Origin: Zhengitettix transpicula
Lineage: Eukaryota > Arthropoda > Insecta > Orthoptera > Tetrigidae
Reading direction: 5' to 3'
Length of the DNA stretch: 64,000 nt
Assembly: GCA_037074705.1 (NCBI GenBank)
Contig: CM073590.1
Span: 185,288,746 to 185,352,745, forward strand
Each line of letters opens with the position of its first letter. Position 1 is the stretch's first letter. Below, piece by piece: positions 12,801 through 20,469 of the stretch. Made by a program: the position numbers and the translations under genes. The notes under the pieces are model-generated. The model saw only the letters and a program-made list of their open reading frames with translations. It searched no databases and was not told the DNA's origin.

Positions 12801-15800
12801 CTCATTTGGGACTTCTTCAGGTGATCATAATAATAGTTGAAAATATTAGATCTTAATAATTAATTTTTGTGAAAAAAAAATTCTTTTATAAATGGCATGA
12901 AAGCCACTAAATTTTATTGAAAATTCTTTTGTACCAAAATGAAAAATTTACATCTTTTTGAAAATAAATAATAAGAAAAAGAGCCAAATACAGACAAAAG
13001 AAGTGATGATATAAATACTATACAATGTTTCTGGAAACCATTTTCCTTTCTTAAGGTTATGCAAGATTCAGTTAACAAAACTCAAAAGCTTTAGTGTTTT
13101 GTCAACTGAATTGTGCAGATGTGTCACTTTATGCTCATGTTTTTTTGTTTTAGTTTTCTTATTACCTGAAGAAAGGATCAAGGTTTCCAGAAACATTGTA
13201 TGGTATTTATATTATCACTTCTTTCGCCTGTATTTGGCTATCTTTTCTTATTATTCTTTCGTATCATATAAAATATTTTTCAGAAGCTGCAACTTAAGAA
13301 TTTGACACTTTATACAATTAAATTAATACAAAAATTCAAAAATTAATGAACAATAATTCTCTTAAAAATTATCTATTGAGGTCTCATTGTTTCAATTATT
13401 ATTATGTTTACCTGATGATGGTCCAAAGCATGGTCGAAAAGTAGTTTTTTCCGTTTGTCTATTTGTACTGATTTAAATGAGATGTAGCCAGTGAAGTGGA
13501 TATTTGGTATTAAACTTGTTAGGCATTATATTAATTTGAAACATAAAAGTTGTGGAGTTGGATCAATTTGTGAAATGAATGTTCAGTGCAAACATTAATG
13601 GCCTCAAGAGATTAGAAACAAATATTAGGTTTTTACTCTTATGGTATAATGGTCAAAAATGTGTTAAAAAATATGGTCTTATTTTGAAAATAATTCAAAG
13701 TATTTGTAGTAATTAAAAATGATCTTTAAAAACACAATAGTTGGTCGAAATGTCTACTCACTTTTAAATTATATTGTACAAAATTAATTTCTGTTATTGT
13801 CTGTTATATGGGTCGTTAATTTCTTGTTATTCTCTCACATATGTTAATTGTGTTATTTTCTCTCTCTTTCCTTTCCATACCAATTATCTCAATAATTTCG
13901 ACAATTTCACATCCTTACTCACATTTATATATTTAGTAACATTTTAAATCTTTGTTTACTGGTCCTGAGAAGAAAAAGGAATGTTGGCATGTAATATCTA
14001 TGATGAGGGAGAGATTCGCTGGTTGATTATTGAGGGATATCTTGGCCTTTGGTGAGATCTTTTGTCAGATGTAACTGCTGATTAGAGAGAAAATAAATTA
14101 ACTAAAAAAATTATTGCTATTTTATTCTATGCAATATAAAAACATAACTAAAGTTATGTTTTAGTATAATATTCTTATGTCCACATAAATTATGAGTCAT
14201 AAGTGCAATTTAAAGGCAGAATTACACAATTGGAAGAACTGACAATAGCAATACAGCAGAGTGTGGGATTACAAATTGAGGTTAGTGGGAGTTCCAGTGG
14301 ATGGCACACCAAGATCCTGAGAGAAAGATTTGATTGCAACTGACAATAAATGAAACGCATGGGCATAGCACTACATAATTTGGCGACCAACAGAGGGGCA
14401 CGAACCATCGCTCAGGAGAGTTGCAGAGTTGGCACATCATGGGGATCCGATGAGTGGCTGATTGTGGAGACACTATGGCATCATTGAGAGTGGAAGTGAT
14501 ATCGTGAGGTGGAATCTATTCTGTTGCAGAAAGAAAAAAAGTAAACATCCATGCCTGAACTTTACAGCAATAAAAAAGACTGGAATAAATTATATGATTT
14601 GTTTTTTAAATTATTTTGTGTATGAAGTGTTAAAATTCAGGTTGTATAGTGACTATATATTAGAAGCCAAATGGATAAATCTGATTCATGAGTTGAAGTT
14701 GTATCAAATGTTCTGTTAAAAGAAGAGAGTAAACAAAATATGAATGAAATGGAGAAAGAAATACAAATAATAGATTATAAATATTATGAATTAAGAACAG
14801 AAATTAAGTCACAATTTGACAATTTAAATATGAAGTTTGAAGAACAGATAAGTCGATTATATAGTAGCTTAAGTGGTCAGTCTGGAATGATAACTGATTT
14901 GATTGCAGAGATAACAAAGAATTTTCAAACGATGAGAATAAAATTTGCCAAACAAGCATACAAATTTAACTTTGTAAATGATAAAATTGAGGAACATAGA
15001 ATTATAAGACTAATGAAATTACTGGATAAATAAGTAGGAAAGAGTGTAGGAATGCCATTCAACAGTTTGATCTTGTCTATTAAAGTTAAATGTAAAAAAT
15101 CATGAGGAACAGACTTGATCAGAGAATACAAGTTGGGGTCAAAAAATTTGTAGGGACAGAAGGAAAATTATACAAGAGTTTAGATATATTTCATGATGTG
15201 TCAAAACACTATAAAAAAAACAGGAAGAAAACCAGAAACAGTTCCTGAAAACAGGGACGTACTTCTGTCCAATTCAGACATAATAGATACTAGACACTAA
15301 CAAAATCCAATTCAATTCTTGAGAAACAACTACATCAGTGAAAGTACAACAACTGGGAGATACCCAGTCATTTATGGTTGATGCAGTTCGGCATTGGGAA
15401 TTTAACTAAAAGATCCAAGGTTTACAAATGCAAATCAGGAAAACCTTAAGAGATTTGTAAGAGAAATAGAGTAATATTTTGAGGTACAAATGATTCTGTG
15501 CAATATGCGAATGACAATTTTTAAATGCTGTTTAGCTGAAAATGTGCTAAAGTGGATTGAAGCTACCTGTGAGGAGAGGAATGTTTCTGGCAAGGTACTG
15601 GGAATTATAGAAGGAATATATTATGGAAGGTACTGTTGCAGCTCAAGATTATCCAAGAATGATTATTCATTAGACATGGTCAGTCAAAACATATACCTTT
15701 TTAACCCATTTTCTGAAGTACATCTGGTGTATAAATTGAAATTTCATTTTGATGCAACTGCTACAGCTATTGGCAAAGATATGAGTCATATTGAACAAGT

Positions 15801-16684
15801 TTTAGACACTGGATGAGGTAGGCAGAAAAAAGAAAATGGAAAATCAAAGTCATATAAATAAAAAAGATACATACACATGAGGCAATTGGCATGACCAGAT
15901 TTATGTACATAACCATGACCTGAATAATAAAGCTATTCTGTGACTAAAAGAATTGGCTGTACCTACTATGAATTGCGAGCCTACACATGTGAGTAACGGA
16001 GATGTTGATAAAGACCACAGGGATGACATAGAATTTCCAATAAACAAAATAAATCTCTGATAACCTGGCAATTGTAAGAACAAATTGTTATAGATATATC
16101 TTTTTTAAAGAAAGGTGGGTGGGATAATGTAACATGCAAATTGTAATATTTAAAAGTTTTGTTTGCTGGTCCTGAGAAGAAAAAGGAATGCTGGCCATGT
16201 AATATATTTGATGACAGAGAGAGTCACTGGTTGATTACTGAAAGGAGTATCTTGGTCTTTGGGGAGATCTTTGTCAGATGTAACTGCTGATTTGAGAGAA
16301 AATAAATTAATTGAAAATATTTTGAGGGATTATCGTTTTTCCTTTCTCTACACAATATGACAACATAACTAAAGCTGTGCTTTAGTATCATATCATTATG
16401 TACACATAAATTATGAGGCATAAGTGCAATTTAAAGGCAGAATTACAAATAGAGGTTAGCGGGAGTTCCAGTTGATGATTCACCAAGACCCCAAGAGAAA
16501 GATTCTTCTTCCTTCCATCTACATGCATTCAATGTATGCTTTGCTTTGTGTGTGATTCTATGGCTCACCTTCTGCATTCACATACAGCATATTCCCACCT
16601 ATCTCCTATTTATTTCTATCCTTCCTTACTATCCAAGATCCAATGTGATTTCGACACCAAATTATAGTTTCTAACATTGTGTGA

Positions 16685-16721
<37 letters not shown>

Positions 16722-19225
16722 AACCATTAATTTTGCACTTTTCTCTTCATTCCATTTATTTTGATATGGTTCAAATTAATAGCAACAAACATTGGAAAGA
16801 AAACAGTAAATTTTCATTGCTTCTCAGCATGTTATTCAGCATTTAATCAGTGTACATTATTGATAGAGTAAAAACAACTAAGGCTCAACACTAATATGCT
16901 TTATTTCCAAAATGTAATATTAATAAGTCATTAAAAATTTCTACATAAAATTAGAAAAATTAATGCACATTGTTTGAGAATGAAATGCACTTTGGGATCT
17001 TCAAATACTATTTAAAGCAGCAACCCATTTTAGGCACATTATAGTAAATAATTTACCAGTTTTCCTGAGGGGGAAATTATCATCATACTTTGCTATCATT
17101 GGCTGTAGACGATATTGATGGCTGCTTGAGGCTGTTGGACTTCCATCATTTCCAGGTGGCCCTTGCAGCACACTCCTACAATATTCATGAAAAACAAAAT
17201 AAGAAGTACAGCGCAATATAATTTTTTTATCAGAAACTGTGGCTGTCATTAAAACTAGCCTTTTAAGACTAACCATTAATTTACCTCTAAAAATCTTAAA
17301 CTATATACTTAATGACTAGAGTCTATCCAATTCTAGATTTTTCTGGTATTTTGTGCAATGTAATGCTACAGAAAAAATTATTTTCCTTAAAAAAAATAAA
17401 TAAATTATGTTTGTCATTTTCTTCCATCTACACTTGGTGTTATTATTTATTTTTTATAGGTAAAATGACTGCAATGTATGTTTTACTCTCACACACAATT
17501 ATCAGATTTAGATTCTTACCAACTGCGGAAACTTGGAGAATTGACAGGAATAGCACCATTAGCTGCTGCAGCAGCTTCTCGTTGCTTTTTATTGAGAAGA
17601 AATCCCTGAAGCAAATTAATGTTAATTTAAAAAATGGTATCACTTTAATAATATTTATTAGTAGTTGGTCAGAAAAGAGAAATATTATCAGATTTACTTA
17701 CGATAATTTATTTTACTTATAAATTCTTATTATTTGAGCTAATTACAAAATATTGGCAGTTCAGATATTTTCGAAAACTATTGAAACTTGAAAAACCTTC
17801 TTTATTAGTTTATGTGTAATGTACATTATCGATAATTGCTTAAGAGTTATGTTCATAAGTTTAACTCCCTTACATACTTATTTCTGTCAACAAGACTTTT
17901 TAGATTACATTTTAGGCATAGCAAAGAAATCAAGAAAAATACTGTATAATGGTACAAATAGATTTATATGTGATGCCTGAGGAACATAATATTTATTTTT
18001 TAATTATTTAATGAACCCATTTTGAATATTCATGGAACATTCTTATATAATTATATTGAATGTACTTTTCAAACCTGCAATTTTTGTTTCACTTCAGTGG
18101 ATGCAACAGCACTTTGTTCATGCTTTTCTTTCTTCTTAAGAGCTTCCAACTTTTCTTTTTCTTGTCGTTCCCTTTGTTCTTCCAATTGTTTCTGCTGCTC
18201 CCAAAATTCCTGTCAAAAGACAGGTTAATGAATGTTTATTTCATTAGTCCAGATTTAGTAAAAATTATGAGAGCTATTGTAAGTTTATTCATTACAACAA
18301 TTGACAAAAAATAATATATTTCTCACATCAATGAAATTTATTTGATTATACATACAATACTGATTTTTTCTATGTGTATTTAAGTTTATTGGCACATTTA
18401 AAGCAAATAATATTAATTTGTCACATAAGTTGGTATAAAGTCTTGACCCATCCAAAGTAACAAATCAACATTGCAGTTAACTGAAGAAGAGTATTTGAGC
18501 AAATTTTGTTTTATACAATTTTATGATGATGCCATTATAAATACAATTGAAGTACATGGTGACACTTGAAACATCAACTTTGTCTACAGTTAGCTAAGTA
18601 ATTATCACTTATCTGATTATTTACAATAATCTAAATTTTTATGCACATATTCAGTATTCTCATATTAGAATCATTATTAAGGAAAATCAGTGTATACAGT
18701 TCTAAAAGGAAAATGGAATTTTTTACCTTAAGATGTTGACGCAGTTGCTGTTCATGTTGTTCTGCAAGTTGTTGCTGCTGAACTTGGAAATGCTGAAGTA
18801 GAATTTGTTGTTGAAGCTGTTGTTGCTTCTTTAGCTAGAATTGAATAAATAACTAAAAATATGCTTTCATCAGTTACTAATTATTTTTCTAAAGAGAAAG
18901 TGTATGTTAAATTTATATTGACCATTTTTTATAGCAATACTTCTGGGCTGTGAGTCGAATTATCAATGTGTAAATTATTTTTATTCACTTATTCCCCTCC
19001 ACCGCCCCCGTGCGCTAGGGTTAGAAGGACTGCTATGGAGAACGTCGAGGAAGGTAGGTATCGCTAGTGGAAGCAATTAACATAGCGGAGTGGAGGGCCG
19101 CACCTGCGAGTGAACGACCTGGGCCACACAGTACTGACCTGCAGTATGCGCTCCTGGAAGGCTTGCTCGTGGTCCATGTGGTGGTACCTGCGAGGGATCA
19201 CGGGACTGCCGGAGTCTCGAGCCAT
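730..19225 (-). CDS. HDAC4: Class IIa histone deacetylase (HDAC4 family), 3' end outside the window
   Basis: Sixteen exons join in frame (minus strand, 5' to 3'): 19225-19139, 18834-18727, 18209-18075, 17605-17520, 17175-17057, 11165-11043, 10561-10449, 7636-7508, 6564-6438, 6361-6129, 6015-5920, 5464-5341, 3454-3134, 2960-2778, 2016-1853, 849-730. They total 2268 nt, 756 codons, all bounded by AG/GT. The protein is a signal-responsive transcriptional corepressor: a Gln-rich coiled coil (residues about 20-110) for oligomerisation, a MEF2-binding helix, 14-3-3 phosphosites ([22 protein letters not shown]) that control nuclear export, then a zinc deacetylase domain. The structural zinc motif HTCICG...HPEH, the PPGHHAE dyad and the DVHHGNG ligands are visible. 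The class IIa Tyr-to-His position and the third zinc ligand would be encoded left of base 1. Vertebrate members have about 1000-1100 residues, so roughly 200-250 are missing. Exon boundaries are hand-derived; alternative donors are noted separately. Confidence 0.95.
850..1852. other. HDAC4 intron, nothing recognised
   Basis: AT-rich intron sequence between the two most 3' exons in the window. Only short A/T runs are seen, and no gene or repeat was recognised. Confidence 0.8.
1853..2016 (-). CDS. HDAC4: HDAC4 exon: deacetylase active-site exon with PPGHHAE
   Basis: 164 nt. It begins [20 protein letters not shown] and ends [12 protein letters not shown]. The adjacent His pair in PPGHHAE is the charge-relay dyad of class I/II deacetylases. 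The acceptor region reads gagagcag|CTGCAACA. The upstream AG three bases earlier (gagag|CAG) is also usable in frame and would add one Ala. I chose the later one because it matches family length (K-x-A-T-G) and ends CAG. The donor is TGG|gtaatt. Confidence 0.96.
2017..2777. other. HDAC4 intron, nothing recognised
   Basis: AT-rich intron without recognisable elements. Confidence 0.8.
2778..2960 (-). CDS. HDAC4: HDAC4 exon: deacetylase domain, [10 protein letters not shown] block
   Basis: 183 nt, 60 full codons. It begins [20 protein letters not shown], contains [19 protein letters not shown], and ends [10 protein letters not shown]. The Cys of [12 protein letters not shown] supplies a further structural zinc ligand in human HDAC4. 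The acceptor is atcttcag and the donor is AAAG|gtaggt. Confidence 0.97.
3134..3454 (-). CDS. HDAC4: HDAC4 exon: third 14-3-3 site and start of deacetylase domain with structural zinc motif
   Basis: 321 nt. It begins [20 protein letters not shown] (third phosphosite, Ser632 region). An Ala/Ser/Gly linker follows, then [20 protein letters not shown] and [10 protein letters not shown]. The His/Cys residues of HTCICG and HPEH correspond to the structural zinc site unique to class IIa enzymes. The acceptor is atttcaacag and the donor is TTTG|gtaagt. Confidence 0.96.
3455..5340. other. HDAC4 intron with a one-arm relic of the 13 kb foldback
   Basis: Mostly featureless AT-rich sequence. The stretch 5203-5250 (gaataagaaagatagccaat...agtaccacacaat) resembles the outer arm of the foldback element at 12968-13255. 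It may be a solitary arm. Confidence 0.5.
5341..5464 (-). CDS. HDAC4: HDAC4 exon: VIDLTD acidic motif and helix before the catalytic domain
   Basis: 124 nt, 41 codons plus one base. It begins [20 protein letters not shown] and ends [16 protein letters not shown] resembles a SUMO-interacting motif, by analogy. To stay in frame with the next exon (G|GT TCA GCA) the donor must be GAAG|gtgtgt at 5341. A stronger-looking donor CAA|gtgagt lies 10 nt inside the exon, would break the frame, and is reported as a finding. The acceptor is cttaaattag. Confidence 0.88.
5920..6015 (-). CDS. HDAC4: HDAC4 exon: linker with acidic end
   Basis: 96 nt, 32 codons in phase 0. It begins [20 protein letters not shown] and ends [10 protein letters not shown]. 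It matches the acidic HPEETEEEL-type stretch that follows the RTQSxP site in vertebrate relatives. The acceptor is caatttgtag and the donor is GAG|gtaaat. Confidence 0.88.
6129..6361 (-). CDS. HDAC4: HDAC4 exon: second 14-3-3 site RTQSAPLP
   Basis: 233 nt. It begins [20 protein letters not shown], contains [17 protein letters not shown], and ends [22 protein letters not shown] is the second conserved phosphosite (Ser467 region in human HDAC4), followed by the Gln-rich helix seen in all class IIa enzymes. The acceptor is catttatag and the donor is CAG|gtactg. Confidence 0.94.
6438..6564 (-). CDS. HDAC4: HDAC4 exon: linker with SEAEVRAAF helix
   Basis: 127 nt, 42 codons plus one base. It begins [20 protein letters not shown] and ends [13 protein letters not shown]. 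It corresponds to the QEAERQALQSLRQGGTLTG region of vertebrate members. The acceptor is tgtgtacag and the donor is CAG|gttagt. Confidence 0.9.
6565..7507. other. HDAC4 intron, nothing recognised
   Basis: AT-rich intron with long A/T tracts. No feature is supported. Confidence 0.8.
7508..7636 (-). CDS. HDAC4: HDAC4 exon: PNISLG linker segment
   Basis: 43 codons in phase 0 on both sides. It begins [20 protein letters not shown] and ends [27 protein letters not shown] is the counterpart of LYTSPSLPNISLG in vertebrate HDAC4/5. The acceptor is aacctttag and the donor is GCT|gtaagt. Confidence 0.92.
7637..8589. other. HDAC4 intron, nothing recognised
   Basis: AT-rich intron sequence upstream of the reverse transcriptase relic. 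No element was recognised. Confidence 0.7.
8590..9615 (+). mobile_element. Non-LTR retrotransposon reverse transcriptase relic
   Basis: The plus strand in broken frames shows [27 protein letters not shown], a decayed GVPQGS block followed by LYI, and [12 protein letters not shown] with the catalytic FADD (Y/F-x-D-D). [20 protein letters not shown] and LGIETLPS follow, typical of the LINE reverse transcriptase C-terminus. Several stops and frameshifts are present, so it is dead. The [18 protein letters not shown] wording fits CR1/Jockey-type LINEs. It lies antisense in an HDAC4 intron. Confidence 0.88.
9616..10448. other. HDAC4 intron, nothing recognised
   Basis: Short ORFs on the minus strand have no recognised similarity. 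No element ends are visible. Confidence 0.6.
10449..10561 (-). CDS. HDAC4: HDAC4 exon: Ser/Pro-rich linker
   Basis: 113 nt, two bases completing Ser and then 37 codons. It reads [20 protein letters not shown] then [17 protein letters not shown]. It matches the SGPSSPNSS-type low-complexity linker of class IIa HDACs. The acceptor is aattgcag and the donor is GAG|gtaatt. The sequence is disordered and weakly conserved, so identification rests on phase and position. Confidence 0.85.
11043..11165 (-). CDS. HDAC4: HDAC4 exon: 14-3-3 site and basic nuclear localisation segment
   Basis: 123 nt. After completing Ala it reads [20 protein letters not shown] followed by [20 protein letters not shown]. 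It holds the phosphoacceptor Ser of LRKTASEP and the arginine/lysine-rich segment that is the nuclear localisation signal in vertebrate relatives. The acceptor is cctctgcag and the donor is CAA|gtacgc. The last A joins GT of the next exon to encode Ser. Confidence 0.93.
11166..12967. other. HDAC4 intron segment, nothing recognised
   Basis: AT-rich sequence between exon 11043-11165 and the foldback element. No gene or repeat is supported. Confidence 0.7.
12968..13255. repeat. Foldback palindrome with two hammerhead-like hairpin motifs
   Basis: The left arm (from 12968, ataataagaaaaagagccaa...) and the right arm (to about 13255, ...atttggctatcttttcttat) are inverted copies for about 90 bp. The inner part is also palindromic (cagttaacaaaac / gttttgtcaactg). 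Each arm carries CCTkAAGAAAGGA...TTTCC-a-GAAACATTGTA, a short stem flanked by CTGAAGA-like and GAAAC strings. A spacer of about 40 nt is inserted in the right half. It is probably two inverted monomers of a hairpin retroelement terminus. Confidence 0.7.
13410..13442 (+). repeat. Decayed hammerhead-like motif
   Basis: CCTGATGATGGTCCAAAGCATGGTCGAAA contains CTGATGA and CGAAA separated by what looks like a mutated GGACC/GGTCC stem. It is likely a remnant of the same kind of hairpin element as its neighbour. It is too short for certainty. Confidence 0.3.
14381..14400 (+). other. Primer binding site of the LTR element
   Basis: TGGCGACCAACAGAGGGGCA starts with TGG, the complement of tRNA CCA ends, a few bases after the 5' LTR end. 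The priming tRNA was not identified. Confidence 0.7.
14740..15033 (+). pseudogene. Coiled-coil gag N-terminal fragment
   Basis: An open frame of 97 codons, [20 protein letters not shown]..., rich in Lys/Glu/Ile with a heptad-like pattern, between the primer binding site and the capsid-like part. It is probably the N-terminal gag coiled coil of the LTR element. No family assignment was made from sequence alone. Confidence 0.5.
15395..15816 (+). pseudogene. Capsid-like gag remnant
   Basis: Across one frameshift the plus strand reads [33 protein letters not shown] and then [20 protein letters not shown]. This is the pattern of insect gypsy-type capsid domains (residues that pack the helical bundle: LRGDALKW, YYGRY, HFD). 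Stops are present at the start and after LDTG. It is non-functional. Confidence 0.65.
16107..16124 (+). other. Polypurine tract of the LTR element
   Basis: AAAGAAAGGTGGGTGGGA lies four bases before the TG that starts the 3' LTR. It is the normal plus-strand priming site. Confidence 0.75.
16688..16717. repeat. (TA)n microsatellite
   Basis: Thirty bases of uninterrupted TA dinucleotide, just beyond the truncated 3' LTR. Confidence 0.95.
16718..17056. other. HDAC4 intron tail, nothing recognised
   Basis: AT-rich sequence up to the donor of the LRKT exon. No feature is seen. Confidence 0.7.
17057..17175 (-). CDS. HDAC4: HDAC4 exon carrying first half of 14-3-3 site LRKT|ASEP
   Basis: 119 nt, 39 full codons plus one base at each side. 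It reads [20 protein letters not shown] and ends [10 protein letters not shown], with the terminal G completing Ala in the next exon. DDFPLRKTASEPNL is the conserved CaMK/14-3-3 site (Ser246 of human HDAC4) and is split here across a 5.9 kb intron. The acceptor is attgtag and the donor is CTG|gtaaat. Confidence 0.93.
17520..17605 (-). CDS. HDAC4: HDAC4 exon: MEF2-docking helix end and Ala-rich linker
   Basis: 86 nt, entering in phase 0 and leaving with two bases (TG) that complete a Trp codon in the next exon. It reads [20 protein letters not shown] then [15 protein letters not shown] corresponds to the EFVLNKK/EFLL motif that contacts MEF2 in vertebrates. The donor is TTG|gtaaga and the acceptor is gcttcag. 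Confidence 0.9.
17606..18074. other. HDAC4 intron, nothing recognised
   Basis: AT-rich intron between the MEF2-docking exon and the coiled-coil exon. No element was recognised. Confidence 0.7.
18075..18209 (-). CDS. HDAC4: HDAC4 exon: coiled coil part 2 and MEF2-binding segment
   Basis: This exon has 45 codons in phase 0, acceptor ttgacag and donor CAG|gtttga. It begins [20 protein letters not shown] and ends [13 protein letters not shown]. The charged helix and the [13 protein letters not shown] block are hallmarks of class IIa HDACs, immediately before the MEF2-docking residues. The match to vertebrate HDAC4/5/9 at this block is nearly exact. Confidence 0.94.
18210..18726. other. HDAC4 intron, nothing recognised
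   Basis: AT-rich intron between the two coiled-coil exons. No element was recognised. Confidence 0.7.
18727..18834 (-). CDS. HDAC4: HDAC4 exon: Gln-rich coiled coil, part 1
   Basis: This exon has 36 codons in phase 0, acceptor ttctag and donor AAG|gtaaaa. It reads [10 protein letters not shown] followed by [10 protein letters not shown] and ends EQQLRQHLK. It is the N-terminal glutamine-rich helix that tetramerises in vertebrate HDAC4. Fifteen of the 36 residues are Gln. Confidence 0.92.
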
Positions 19226-19227
19226 CT
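19139..19227 (-). CDS. HDAC4: HDAC4 coding exon 1 (first recognised, candidate start codon)
   Basis: The minus strand reads acceptor ...ttacgttccag, then AG and ATG GCT CGA GAC, ending CTGCAG before donor gtcagt. The 29 codons begin [20 protein letters not shown] and end QAFQERILQ, which flows into the Gln-rich exon. The ATG at 19225 has a purine at -3 and G at +4. Because a good acceptor lies only two bases upstream, this exon is spliced to something further 5'. Either the upstream exon is untranslated and this Met starts the protein, or another N-terminal exon exists and Met is internal. I chose the ATG because no upstream coding exon was recognised. Confidence 0.8.
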
Positions 19228-19679
19228 CTGGAACGTAAATCAAAACACACAATCAGCGAGTTACATTTATATGGCAACCAATTCAAGTTAAAATATTTTT
19301 CATTTTCTGTAAAAAGGTTAAGAAAGCGTCGGATAAGGAAGTTTAAAAATTAGTACAATATAAGTGGGAAGAAAGGGATGAGAAAACCGACGTTTTGAAC
19401 AACACAATGTGAAAGTGGAGCATGGCTGAGCTAAAATCTCAAAATGTTGGAAAAAAAGGAACATTATAATCTAAGGATTTCTATATACCTTTCTTGGTAG
19501 TACTATTTATAGCTCATTCCGAAAGTAATTCTAGTACTATGCTCGGCCAGCGAAAAAAGCGAGTCAGAAGAAATGGATCTTTAGAAATAACTACACTTTA
19601 TTACTTGTGATATAAAATGGCTTACTCTCCTTCAGATATGTAAAATACGATCATACTCTTCGGTAATTACAAGTATTTT

Positions 19680-20215
19680 AAAAAAGGAAGCCTGCGAGAG
19701 AATTCTCTCGCAGGTGAACCTTCCCAGAGAGCTCTGGCGGAGGCTACCTTTGGGGATGCCTTCACATCTCGCTGGTTTTTTGAACTAAGGTTCCTGCATG
19801 CCGAGGCACTTCGGTCTATTTTGGGAGGTGTATGTTCCGGGGTCGCGGACCTTGGGCATACGGTAAGAGTTGTCCGCTATTCCTATTGGAATAGTCGGAT
19901 AGCTGCTTCCTAAACCGGTCAAGGCACGGAGAGGGGAAAGCTGCGACCCCACAGCTAAACCCTCTCCCGCCATCGGAAGTGCGTGGGACAAGTACCAAAT
20001 TCCCGACCTACCTGTTGCAGGTTTTTCTAGGGTATTCCCTGCATCACTTTTAGGCGATTTGCCAGGTAGGATCCTTAAACCATAGCCCGGGAGCCCTAGG
20101 TAACCCTTGGCTACCTTCCTCTACCCTTCCGCATCCCCCCTTTCAAATCCCTTCCTATGCTATTAAAGGGGAGTTGCCACTATGTGGATTACCTTCATGT
20201 AACCTGTTACCCTAA
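19680..20215 (+). repeat. Family R dispersed repeat, copy A
   Basis: The fullest copy. Blocks in order: cagagagctctggcggaggc, atgttccggggtcgcgg, ggcatacggtaagagttgtc, ctcccgccatcgg, ctgcatcacttttaggcga, catagcccgggagcccta, accttcctctacccttccgc, ggggagttgccactatgtgg. It has no long ORF. The same blocks recur in order at 28058-28510 (-), 51495-51890 (-), 57105-57505 (+) and in pieces at 63465-63806. It is probably the 3' part of a LINE or a long SINE; the family was not recognised. Confidence 0.85.
19691..19714. repeat. Perfect 24-bp palindrome
   Basis: CCTGCGAGAGAA is followed immediately by its exact reverse complement. It lies at the very start of R copy A and is not present at the ends of the other copies. 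Confidence 0.9.
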
Positions 20216-20469
20216 AAAATTTTTTTTAAAAAGTATTTTAAAAAATAAACTTTTATGATTAATAAAAATTGTTCGCCCAAATTATAATCGAGAATTATAC
20301 AAAACTTGAAACCAAATTTACCAAATATGTGAAGTCTGCTTCTTAAATCTAATACTCCAGCTTTCAATATAATTAATTGAAAATCAGCTCCGACTAAATG
20401 TAATTCTGACAGATATTTGAATAACACAGAATGATTTTCGTAAGAATAGATCAGATTTTTTTGCTATAC
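20216..20469. other. Between R copy A and S copy 1: nothing recognised
   Basis: AT-rich sequence with a poly(A/T) stretch after the R copy. No gene was recognised. Confidence 0.6.

Larger units (their letters stand above)
13920..16503 (+). mobile_element. Gag-only LTR retrotransposon relic (gypsy-like)
   Basis: Two direct repeats bracket an internal region. The 5' LTR is about 13920-14375 and the 3' LTR 16128-16503. Both contain ggtcctgagaagaaaaagga and later taaattatgaggcataagtg-type blocks. The 5' LTR is followed by a primer binding site starting TGG (14381, tggcgaccaacagaggggca). The 3' LTR begins TGTAAC directly after a polypurine tract (16107-16124). The 3' LTR lacks about 65 internal bases and its last 45 bases. 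Only gag-like remains lie between, and pol is absent. The LTRs differ at many positions, so the insertion is old. It sits antisense within an HDAC4 intron. Confidence 0.85.

Noticed and set aside
14190..14473. Minus-strand ORFs as genes
   Set aside because: They lie in the 5' LTR and leader of the LTR element and have no coding motif.
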